Positions 55,975-64,000 of a stretch of DNA of 64,000 nt are shown in pieces. The position numbers and the translations under genes are program-made. Origin of the DNA: Rattus norvegicus (taxonomy: Eukaryota > Chordata > Mammalia > Rodentia > Muridae); contig NC_086031.1 in NCBI RefSeq assembly GCF_036323735.1, forward strand, positions 32,228,225 through 32,292,224. Direction: 5' to 3'. The notes under the pieces are model-generated. The model was not told the origin of the DNA. It ran no database searches and worked only from the letters and a program-made list of their open reading frames with translations. How positions within the stretch are numbered: the first letter of the stretch is position 1; each line of letters begins with the position of its first letter.

Positions 55975-57538
55975 CCAGTATTCCCATCTATGCAAATCAC
56001 GGATATTTACAAAATAGAGACCAGAAAGAGGTAGCTCATCTTCATATCTGTCCTCCCTGTAACTAGACTAATTGTTTCCCCCTGCCCCCAAGAGTGAGAA
56101 GTCAAAAGCTCAAATTCATCATTATCTCCCAGCAGGAATCAAAAGGCTGCCTTTGCCCTCCGGAGAGAGAAGTTTTGTGGTCACCTGTCACACACTTGGA
56201 CAAAAGAATCCACATTCCTCTTCCCCTCAAACTAAGTCTTATTATTCCCAGTTTCAAGTTCTTAGGGCAGGGACCCTGGTTCCCATCTCAGCTTGCTGTT
56301 TGGAGGGGGTTTCCACAGATCTTTGTATTTACTGGAGCCCTGAGGTTTGCTGGATGCCAGAAAGCAGTTCCTCTCCAACAGATTTATTTTAGGGCTGGGA
56401 CAGAGGGAGTCTTTGTGCTACCCTACAGACCTGGCTGAATCTCGTCTAGCAGTATGTCTGTTGTAAGTCTGAGAGGAGCCCATTTGGAAGGGAAGGGATG
56501 AGAACCAATATAGAAACTTGGTATAAACAACCTGGGGTAAATTAACCCCCATACAGGTCACACCGGACATCTCGGCAGTGAAGTCTGAGCTCTTGGCGTG
56601 AGTTTGTCTTTGTGGGCTCCCTTTCTCCAAGTGTTAGCACTTGATGTGTACCTGGAGGGCATTCCTGCATTCACGGCTGCTAGTCCGCCTCACTGTCACC
56701 CAATCACACACCCTGGAGAGCTTCAAAGTCATAGTCATCCCAGAGTCCAGTCTCACCACCACCACACACATGGTGTTTTTACTTTACCTCCCTGATGATA
56801 CCTCCCTCCCTCTGTCATCTGTTGCTTGTCGACTGATAGAATGATAGGACCCTCTGGGAGGGCCGGCTCATAGAGTGCTCTCCTCTTGAAAGCATGTCCC
56901 TGTTCTGGTCCCTGATGGAGAACTTGGTTGTCAGGATGTTGACTAGAGAATTCTTTGGTATCAGTATCTGGGAGAGAGCTGGGAAGGGGAGAGGTGACCA
57001 CTTCTTCCAGTTTCTCCCAGGAGAGCTCTGGAACTAAATAGCCTTTGCTTTGTCACACATCCACAGAGTTGGGTGTGATAGCTACAGGAATGTAGCCCAA
57101 CCCTTGAGACATGTGACCTCCATGAGCATCCAGAGTAGCTGAGGTGGTCCCTGGAGAGCAGGCAGGGAGTCACACAGGTTTTCTCACAGAGCAGCATCCT
57201 GACTGGGGAGAGTGCAGGGCCGCCAGTACAGGAGGGAGGACTCGTAGGCCCAGGGAATCTCTGCAGACTCATTCAAAATAAGCAGAATGTATGCCTTGCT
57301 GAGGGAGGTCCTCAGACATTACCCTGTGGGTCCACCTCTAGGAACTGTGTACCTTTCTACCTGCCCATCTGCCCATGGGCACACTCAGCTAGACTCACCT
57401 TTTCAAGAGCCAATTATCAACAACATTCAAAATCTTAAAGGGGCAGAAAGGTGGCGGGCACATCCCATGGTAGAAGAAAAAGAAATGACTTCTAAAAGTT
57501 GTTTACACTCCACACACACCGAGATACAGTGACTCCCC

Positions 57539-57539
<1 letters not shown>
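55975..57539. other. Long unique block upstream of Tfcp2l1
   Basis: About 1.5 kb without a recognisable repeat, 0.9-2.4 kb upstream of the predicted start site. Open frames are not gene-like. A candidate for regulatory sequence by position only. Confidence 0.45.

Positions 57540-57626
<87 letters not shown>
57540..57626. repeat. (CA)20(GA)23 composite microsatellite
   Basis: An uninterrupted CA block (57540-57580) is followed by an uninterrupted GA block (57581-57626), about 0.8 kb upstream of the Tfcp2l1 promoter. Confidence 0.96.
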
Positions 57627-57630
<4 letters not shown>

Positions 57631-57879
57631 AAAACAATCTTAGTGCCTCCCTGCCTCCCTGCCTCCTGTGTCTCTGATACCTGGACACTTCTCCACCCCA
57701 TCTCCTAAGCCCCGTTTGTCAAAGCAGGGCTGTCACAAACCTTGTGGTATCTGTCCAAACTTACTTTCTTTTCAGATGTTTCCTAGCACATCCCAACTCA
57801 GACTAAAGACTAATTCTGGGCTCTGAGTAAGAAAGAAGCCAAGGCATCTCTTTTAAGTTTATTTTATTTTTATTATTTT

Positions 57880-57995
57880 ATTTTATAGGAAGGTCTCCTG
57901 TATTTAACTTACTGTGTAGCAGAAGATGACCTTGAACTTCTGATCTTCCTGCCTCTCTACAGTGCTGGGATTAAAGCCCAGTTCTAGCACACCTG
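57880..57995 (-). mobile_element. B1 SINE (minus)
   Basis: Shows aagatgaccttgaacttctg and cagtgctgggattaaagccc. The closest repeat upstream of the promoter. Confidence 0.8.
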
Positions 57996-58332
57996 GGCTT
58001 AGAGTCTAGGAGGCTTTGTCTATGCCAGGCAACTTTATGTATGATATGCTAGGTGAGCTAGCCATGGAGTTAAAGATAAGTAAAAGCAACAGGGGAAAAA
58101 AAATCTGTAACATCAGTGTCCAGTGAAAGGAAAAACAAAAAACGTTAAGGGGAGTGTTCAGGTACTCCTGGCCAAACGGGCTCTGAGCAATTGCCTTGGG
58201 TTCAGCGTGCAAACTGAGTAGCAAGTAGGCCACAGCGAGAGTGACTGTGTCCCTGGGGTCAGTGGACAAGCCAGAGAAAGGCACAGCTCAGGCAGGTGCG
58301 TCTCAGCACCGCCCTCCCGCCGTGCCAGCCGT

Positions 58333-58420
58333 GGGGGCGGGCCTGCAATAGCCACGCCCCCTAACGCCACGCCCACCTGACGGCCCATAAAAGGCGTCGG
58401 CCGCAGCCCACTCCGGTTCG
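58333..58420 (+). promoter_or_regulatory. Tfcp2l1: Tfcp2l1 core promoter
   Basis: A GC box (gggggcgggcc, 58333-58343), two CACGCCC boxes of KLF/Sp type (58353-58359, 58368-58374), an E-box CACCTG (58374-58379) and a TATA-like ATAAAAGG (58387-58394) lie in order. An initiator-like CCACTCC at 58408-58414 suggests starts near 58410-58420. The start site is inferred from spacing. Confidence 0.65.
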
Positions 58421-58504
58421 AGTGCTGCTTTGGGGTGGACAGCGGTCAGGTTGCCGCTTCCAGCTCGGTGCCACGCCCCGGCCGGTGCTGCGGGATCCTC
58501 AGCC

Positions 58505-58566
58505 ATGCTGTTCTGGCACACGCAGCCCGAACACTACAACCAGCACAACTCTGGCAGCTACTTGCG
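58505..58566 (+). CDS. Tfcp2l1: Tfcp2l1 coding exon 1
   Basis: The ATG at 58505 has G at -3 and no upstream ATG in the inferred leader. Twenty codons (MLFWHTQPEHYNQHNSGSYL) and CG of an Arg codon precede the gtaaga donor. This short N-terminus is specific to TFCP2L1; TFCP2 and UBP1 have longer, different starts. The peptide is recognised directly. Confidence 0.97.
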
Positions 58567-58666
58567 GTAAGACGCGGCAACACCTGCCTACGATCTGGGT
58601 CCAAGCGCTGACTGACCAGTGCGGCCTCCAGGGAAGGGCCCTCCCGGAGACCCCTGATGTATGATT

Positions 58667-58685
58667 GGGGGTGGCGGGGGGGGGG
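58667..58685 (+). repeat. G-rich tract at the start of intron 1
   Basis: Runs of five, two and ten G separated by one or two bases, about 100 nt after the exon 1 donor. Confidence 0.85.
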
Positions 58686-59104
58686 ATATGCTGATGCCCG
58701 CGGGTCGCCTCTCAGAGGTCTCTCTAACGCTCGATGTGTCCCTGACCGGTTCTCGTAGACGTTCCTCTCCCTTCTCCACTCCAGTCGCAGAAATAAACTT
58801 ACCTCAGCCACCAGGAGCTGGAGTGTCCCGGGAAGCCAGGCCCGGCTCTTTGCCCACAGGTGGATAGCGGTAGCCGATCTAAGCGGCAACCCTAAGGGCT
58901 CGGGCTTCATGGGATGGCCGCCTCTGCTCGGGGGTGAACTTGGTATGGTCCTCAGGCCCGGATCTTCTCTTCTGCGGGGATTTCGCTAGCGCGCTTCAAG
59001 GGAAGAGGGTCCCGCGGGATTTTGCAAAGTTCTCTGAACTCCCTCTTTTAGGAAGTAGAGCCTCCCCCACCTCCCCACTTTGCTTCAGTGACTACCAGGT
59101 TCTG

Positions 59105-59130
59105 CGCCCCCCCGCCCCCCGCCCCCCGCT
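59105..59130. repeat. C-rich tract, G-quadruplex candidate on the minus strand
   Basis: Three C runs of six or more separated by single G, in intron 1 of Tfcp2l1. Confidence 0.9.
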
Positions 59131-59159
59131 GCGGTGCAGCTGGCTGGAGGGCTAATAGG

Positions 59160-60940
59160 CATTTCTTTTTCTGAACTCGCCAGAACCAGCTTCAACCTGT
59201 CTTTATTTCCATCCTAGTCACAGTTTATTATATGTGCCTTACTTAACCCAAAGGGTGTTTGATGTGGGCTCAAGAAGGCATCCCAGGGGCTGTCAGCCCT
59301 AACTACAGAACCTTAAGTGCTTCTTTGGACCCCCAAGTCTCCCCTCTTGGATTTTTTTTTTTTTTTGTACTTCCTGGCTTCTGATTCATGTATGTCCAGC
59401 ACTCTTCTAGGAAGGCATTCCCCCTTCTTAGAAAGCTGAAGAGTGACCAGGTTTCACTGGTGTATCTTCTGGGGTTTTTGTTGCTTTGTTTTGTTTTTAA
59501 ACTCCAAACAGTCGAAAGTGGCAATCAATCTAGGGTCTTGGGACTGCAGACCCCAGTGGTGTTGTGGTAATGCAAAGCCCACAGTTAAAATTGCTACAGA
59601 ATAAATATATGCTAACTGTATAACACTCTATAGGGCTACCTGCAGTTTCTTTTGGATTGTAGTGAGTGGCCATTAGGTATCTATCTCATCCTATTTTAAA
59701 AATGAAGTTGAAGGTGACCTTGAGCTGAAGTTATTGTATTTGAAATCTAGTTGCATAAAACATCATCGTTGTTAGAGGAGAGGTGTGGTTTTTGTAACTG
59801 TGCCTGAGATGGAAGTTTGTGAGCCAATACAGATACTTTTAAGATTTTGACTTAGCATGAAAGGAGGAAGGCAAACATTGAGGCTGAGAGCTGCTACAAA
59901 GCCACACTGTTTCTTTGGGTGCTTTGAGGAAGCAGTGGGTAAAGACGTGGGTACTCCTCACTGGAAACTGGTGTTGTTTTTGTTTTTGTTTTTGTTTTTT
60001 TGTTTTTTTTTACCTTCAAGTATTTGACCTCTTTGAGCCCTGTGCCCTGCGTTAGAGCAAGGATATTTTTCTTTGCTGTCCTTTTTTTTTTCTTAAAAAA
60101 TTTTAAAATTAATTTTCCATTATTATTATTATTTTATTTTTCTGCAGTGCTGGGCTGAACCCTGGGCCTTACACTTGTTCTTCCATTTTGATAACTTCCA
60201 GTCCTCCTTTTTTATTATTTTTTTTTGTCCTGCTAAGAATTCTGCAAGCCGTCTAATTTCTATGAACAGTGGATGGCCTTTAGTCCCTCCCTCTCCTCTC
60301 TGTTTGATGTTCTGGTGACTTTTATTCCTTGGCAAATAAGGACACCAGGCCAGAAACAAGTTACTGTTGAATGATGGCTCTTAATACACACCCCCTCTTT
60401 TTTTTTTTAATTTAAAAGTAACAGTGCATGGGTTATTAACTTACATGGTCTGGGCAAACATGAAATTATGCAATTCTCAGGGGAGCGGGATGGCTTACTT
60501 TTTTCTGTGCTCCTTAATAACTGCTCAGGCTGGAAAAGGGTAAAAAGATTTGCTTCTGGCAAAGGTGAAGCTGGCCAGCCCTGCACTCTCCCTACTTTGG
60601 GCCACCGACAGGAATAGCAGGAAAAAAATATACAGGGAATGTCTTCCAGATGTGCCCAAAGGCAAGCTTTCTGAGAATTTATTAGATACTGTTGGGGTGT
60701 GTGCTGGGTTTTATTTCATAGACACTCATTTATGATGCTGTACAGGGAACAAATCGTACTGGTGACAGTGCAGTGAAGCGGGGTCAGCTGATCTGATTCA
60801 GAGCCTAGGCCCATGATGGGAGGAGGGTCATCAAGATAGGGCGGGGCATCTTTTGGTAGTTGTTTCTGTGGCAATTTAGAATCTTTAAGGGAGTCTCACC
60901 TGCCTGTAGGTCATTCTGATCCTCAGGGATTTTATTGTTC
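59160..60940. other. Tfcp2l1 intron 1, mostly unique
   Basis: Contains T-rich stretches (59352-59366, 59972-60011, 60082-60092), a weak reverse ID-like piece at about 60144-60205 and otherwise unique sequence. No exon recognised. Confidence 0.55.
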
Positions 60941-60944
60941 TGTG

Positions 60945-61035
60945 TAAGGACACCCATCTGAAGTCCAGGCAGGCTGAGGTGGGACAGCTCCTTGAGCCTG
61001 GGTATTCAAGGCTAACCTGGGCAACATACTGCTAC
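60945..61035 (+). mobile_element. PB1-like fragment (plus)
   Basis: Shows caggcaggctgaggtgggac and aaggctaacctgggcaacat. Confidence 0.6.
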
Positions 61036-61114
61036 CTTCTTGAAGAAGTCTAAAAACAAGTTCCTCTGTAATAGGGTGATTGGAGGCTGATGTGTGTGTG
61101 AGCATTGTGTGTGG

Positions 61115-61350
61115 GAGGGGGCTGTTTCTTTTTTTTTTCCAGACAGGGTCTTTTTTTTCCCCAGAGCTGGGGACCGAACCCAGGGCCTTGTTAGGCAAGC
61201 GCTCTACCACTGAGCTAAATCCCCAACCTGGACAGGGTCTCATTATGTATCCCCAGATGTCCTGGGACTCACTCAGCTTGGCCTCGAACTCACAGAGATC
61301 CACCTGCTTTTGTCTCCTAAGAGCTGGGATTAAAGGCAAGGGCCACCAAG
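61115..61350 (-). mobile_element. B1 SINE (minus), split by an ID insertion
   Basis: The left end has a T run and the start of gacagggtct. After the ID copy the body continues with cattatgtatccccagatgt, cttggcctcgaactcacaga and gagctgggattaaaggcaag. Confidence 0.85.
61152..61230 (-). mobile_element. ID SINE (minus), near consensus
   Basis: Reverse ID (agctggggaccgaacccagg, agcgctctaccactgagcta) with a T-run tail at the left, flanked by exact gacagggtct at 61142-61151 and 61231-61240. Confidence 0.95.
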
Positions 61351-61354
61351 CCTT

Positions 61355-61765
61355 GCCAAGTAGACTTCAATAATGTTCATCAGGTACCACAAACTTTGTG
61401 TTTTGAGGTTGGAGCTCCTGGTCTGGAACTTGACAAGCAAACTAAACTGCCTGGCCAGTGAGCCTCATGGGTCACCCTGTCACTTCTCCCCAGCAGTGGG
61501 AGATGTGTAGATCGTACACAATAACTACTCAGCTTTTGTAGGCCATGGCCTCTGAGATTGAGGTTATGTTATAAAGCAAGTGATTTACAGACTTACATCT
61601 CCCCGGTGCAGGGCTGATGTTTTTGGTGTAGGAAGCATTATTTAGAGGTGAAAGAAACAGCATTTTGGATATTTTAAGATTTGCAACTTGGGTAAGAAAA
61701 CTGAAATCAAGGTTTTCTATCCTCATAGTATTTTGGAGAGTTCATTATGACCTTTAAAAGGGGAA
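61355..61765. other. Unique Tfcp2l1 intron sequence
   Basis: Nothing recognised. Confidence 0.5.
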
Positions 61766-61769
61766 GCTG

Positions 61770-61985
61770 TGGGCCTGCAACAAGGCTCACCAGGTAAAAG
61801 ATGCTTGCTACCAAACTTAATGACCGGAGTTCAATCCCAGGAGCTCACATGGTAGCAAGAGAGAACCAGCTCCCAAAAGTTGTCCCGATGTTGATGTGTG
61901 TGCATGTGCGGTATGTGCCCTTGTTCACATACACATGTGCCTGGACACATACAAATAGATAGCTAAATAAATATATACATACATG
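61770..61985 (+). mobile_element. B3 SINE (plus)
   Basis: Shows aaggctcaccaggtaaaaga, gagttcaatcccaggagctc and a TA-rich tail. Confidence 0.82.
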
Positions 61986-62149
61986 TTAAAAAAAACAAAA
62001 CAAGACAGACCAGTCGTCCCCTTTTTGGAAGAGATGAAGGTGTGTGGCCATCTTGGTGAGGAAGCCAACGGATCTTCTGTTGTGTAGTTTACAGTTATAG
62101 AGTACTGCCAACTGCTGATACATAGAGGAGTTGATTCAAGAATAAAAGT

Positions 62150-62330
62150 GGAGGCTGGAGAGGTGGCTTAGTGTGTAAGGGTGCCAAGTTTGATGAATTG
62201 GGTTCAGTCCCTGGAACCCACATGCAAGGGAAGAACTGGATTTTGCAAGTTATCCTGTGACCTCTACACATGACCTTGCTTGCACATCTGCACACCCACC
62301 ATCCACTAAATAAATAAATGATCTAAAAAA
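62150..62330 (+). mobile_element. B3 SINE (plus)
   Basis: Head gaggctggagaggtggctta, middle gttcagtccctggaacccac, tail taaataaataaatga. Confidence 0.87.
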
Positions 62331-62405
62331 GGAATAAAATAGTTCAGATGGTTGTTCTGGAAGATGTTTTGTGTGAGTGCTCACAGAGAGAAATGAGGTG
62401 CCCAT

Positions 62406-62545
62406 GGCTAGGGGCATAGCTCAGTGGTAAAGCACTTGTCTGGCATGCACACAGTTCTGGGTTCAGTCCTTGAACACTGATCCCTCTCCTGGGGGAAAAA
62501 AGAAAGGAAATAAGAAAAGAAAGGAAAGAAGGAAGAAAGAAAGAG
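62406..62545 (+). mobile_element. ID-like SINE (plus) with GAAA-rich tail
   Basis: Shows ggcatagctcagtggtaaag and gttctgggttcagtccttga, followed by an A/GAAA-rich tract. Confidence 0.75.
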
Positions 62546-62551
62546 CTTCTT

Positions 62552-62729
62552 TTTTCTAATTAAAGATTTTACTCATTTTATGTACGTGAGTACACTGTTC
62601 AGACACACCAGAAGAGGGAATCTGCTTCCATTACATATGGTTGTAACCCACCATGGTTGCTGGGAACTGAACATGGGACCTTTGGAAGAGTAGCCAGTGC
62701 TCTTAACCACCAAGTCATCTCTCCGGCCC
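62552..62729 (-). mobile_element. B2 SINE (minus)
   Basis: Reverse B2 (cagacacaccagaagaggga ... accaccaagtcatctctccg). Imperfect flanking repeats of the agaaa(g/t)agcttct type are seen just outside. Confidence 0.88.
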
Positions 62730-63037
62730 AAGAAATAGCTTCTAAAGTCACTTGCTGCTGGTTTATGTCACTTAGGTTTTGGGAGGTGGGAGACAACTTT
62801 ACACTTCACTCTTCTAGGCCTTGGGTGAACAGATCATGGGAGCCAGAGGATGAAGCTAGGATCATACAGTAATGGTTGCATCTTGGATTTGGGCTGTGTG
62901 GATGAGGAGCTAAGCCAGCCAGCATGCTATGCTGGTCTCTGAAGTTGTCTTTGCTACCAGGGCCTGCATCTGTCTCACCCACTATTGCTCCACGTTCCTG
63001 GGCTTTGTTCCTGACCGCTGCTTCCTGTGTTTTACAG

Positions 63038-63189
63038 TGATGTGCTGGCTCTGCCCATCTTCAAACAGGAGGAGCCCCAGCTGTCTCCTGAGAACGGGGC
63101 CCGCCTGCCGCCCCTACAGTATGTGCTGTGTGCCGCCACCTCTCCAGCGGTGAAGCTACATGAAGAGACCCTGACATACCTCAATCAAG
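63038..63189 (+). CDS. Tfcp2l1: Tfcp2l1 coding exon 2
   Basis: The acceptor tgttttacag leads into one base completing Arg, then 50 codons (DVLALPIFKQ ... HEETLTYLNQ) and G of the next codon, with donor gtagag. The peptide DVLALPIFKQEEP and the LHEETLTYLNQG segment are hallmarks of the CP2 family. The end of this exon reaches the beginning of the conserved DNA-binding region. The sequence ENGARLPPLQ has Gly where I recall Glu in human. Confidence 0.98.
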
Positions 63190-63735
63190 GTAGAGGCCTC
63201 CTCAGAGTTGTAACCTGGGTGCAAGGGACAAGTGGGATAGTTAGCAGAGGATGTGCAAGGCCCATGATTTCTGTGGGTAATAGAACTACTGAAAACTGAG
63301 CTGGGAGTGGTACTGTGAGCCTATAGTCCTACTCCATCTATGCCTGAACAACAGAATAAGACTCTTGAGAAAGGGGAAGAAAAGAAGGGAGAGCAAGCCA
63401 AGGGTGGGTCATCTCTAGCATTCCTCATGTGCCTCCAGAACTCAGTTGTTGATGGCCGCTAATACCGTATGGTGCTTTTGGTACTTGATCTGCTGTCCTT
63501 TATGGAGTAACAGTTGACCCAGGTCCTCCCCGGCTCAGAGTCTGGCTTCCACCTGCTGGAGAGCAGCTGCCCTTGGTGGCTTTAGCTCAGTGACCTGCCG
63601 TTTCTTATTCTCAGGGCCTCGGTGGTTTCTTGTGTAGAATGAGAAAGTCTGATTTTGGAGGGGTGTTTAAAAGGGTGAAGGTAAGTGACCGACCTGGCTT
63701 GATAGCAGTTGTGTAGCCATCAGCATTTCCAGTCT
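63190..63735. other. Tfcp2l1 intron 2, start
   Basis: Mostly unique. A weak B1-like stretch lies at about 63300-63385 (gctgggagtggtactgtgag). Confidence 0.5.
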
Positions 63736-63738
63736 TTG

Positions 63739-63852
63739 TTGTGTTTTGAGTTGGAGTCTTTCTGGGTAGCCCAGGTTAGCATGGAACTCAAGATACTTCT
63801 GCTTCAACTTCCTAAGTGCTGAGACTATAGGCTTGTACTCTGTCTAGGATTT
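63739..63852 (-). mobile_element. B1 SINE (minus)
   Basis: Shows gtagcccaggttagcatgga and aagtgctgagactataggct. Confidence 0.78.
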
Positions 63853-63867
63853 AGTACTCTTTTTAAA

Positions 63868-64000
63868 GTCTTTTTATGATGTCTGTATATGTAGGAGTGT
63901 TTGTGCATGTGTGACTACATTATGTATAAGTGTATGTATGTGGGAGTGATTACATTTGTATATGGTGCGCGTGTGCACGCACACACACACACACACACAC
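63868..64000 (-). mobile_element. B3-type SINE tail (minus) and (CA)n at the window edge
   Basis: TG-rich sequence typical of a reverse B3 tail, then a GCGCGTGTGCACGC block and CA repeat that runs off the window. Confidence 0.55.

Larger units (their letters stand above)
58300..59135. promoter_or_regulatory. Tfcp2l1: CpG island over the Tfcp2l1 start
   Basis: CpG dinucleotides are frequent here and scarce in the surrounding sequence. The stretch covers the promoter, exon 1 and the first part of intron 1, and is free of SINEs. Judged by eye; not computed. Confidence 0.8.
58410..64000 (+). other. Tfcp2l1: Tfcp2l1 gene, 5' part (continues beyond the window)
   Basis: Tfcp2l1 (CRTR-1, LBP-9) is a CP2/grainyhead-like DNA-binding transcription factor of naive pluripotent cells and kidney collecting duct. 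The window holds the promoter, coding exon 1, a 4.5-kb intron, coding exon 2 and the start of intron 2. Together the exons give the first 71 residues, all N-terminal to the immunoglobulin-like CP2 DNA-binding domain. The gene lies on the same strand as Clasp1, about 18.7 kb from its 3' end. Confidence 0.95.

Noticed and set aside
39735..58299. An additional gene between Clasp1 and Tfcp2l1
   Set aside because: I searched for exon-like frames with splice sites and recognised none; only repeats and unassigned unique sequence are present.

Overview
This is nuclear DNA from a murid rodent, most likely rat (Rattus). Short spliced exons sit in a dense background of rodent-specific repeats: B1, B2, B3/B4 and ID SINEs, ERVL-MaLR (MT/ORR1-type) LTRs, a URR1 hAT transposon and many microsatellites. 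Several near-consensus ID (BC1-like) copies with intact target-site duplications argue for rat rather than mouse, because ID expanded in the rat lineage. There are no bacterial operons, CRISPR arrays or intact mobile-element coding regions.

Layout. Positions 1 to about 39,730 hold the 3' part of Clasp1 on the + strand. Clasp1 encodes a microtubule plus-end protein. I place eight coding exons (2547-2663, 9422-9572, 15162-15405, 17711-17901, 19708-19836, 31621-31827, 33681-33797, 37194-37280). They splice in one continuous frame into roughly the last 414 residues, ending in the CLASP1-type tail DVSTHS, with a 3' UTR of up to about 2.45 kb. The first of these exons (117 nt, phase-symmetric) contains no long ORF and is easy to miss. 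From about 39.7 to 58.4 kb is a gene-free intergenic stretch of repeats and some unique sequence. From about 58,300 a CpG island with GC/CACGCCC boxes and a TATA-like element marks the Tfcp2l1 promoter. Coding exon 1 (58505-58566) and exon 2 (63038-63189) follow, and the gene runs off the right edge. Clasp1 followed by Tfcp2l1 on the same strand matches the known mammalian neighbourhood (human 2q14.2, mouse chr1).

The two genes are functionally unrelated: Clasp1 stabilises microtubules at the cell cortex and kinetochores, and Tfcp2l1 is a grainyhead/CP2-family transcription factor of pluripotent cells and kidney duct. I see no novel gene system. The points worth a second look are local: duplicated or competing splice sites at three Clasp1 exons, a perfect 115-bp tandem duplication, an eight-copy 22-bp minisatellite inside an LTR carrying six YY1-like motifs, a long hairpin, nested ID insertions, and G-rich and CA/GA tracts near the Tfcp2l1 promoter. 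Repeat family names rest on recognising consensus sequences by eye, so their edges are approximate.
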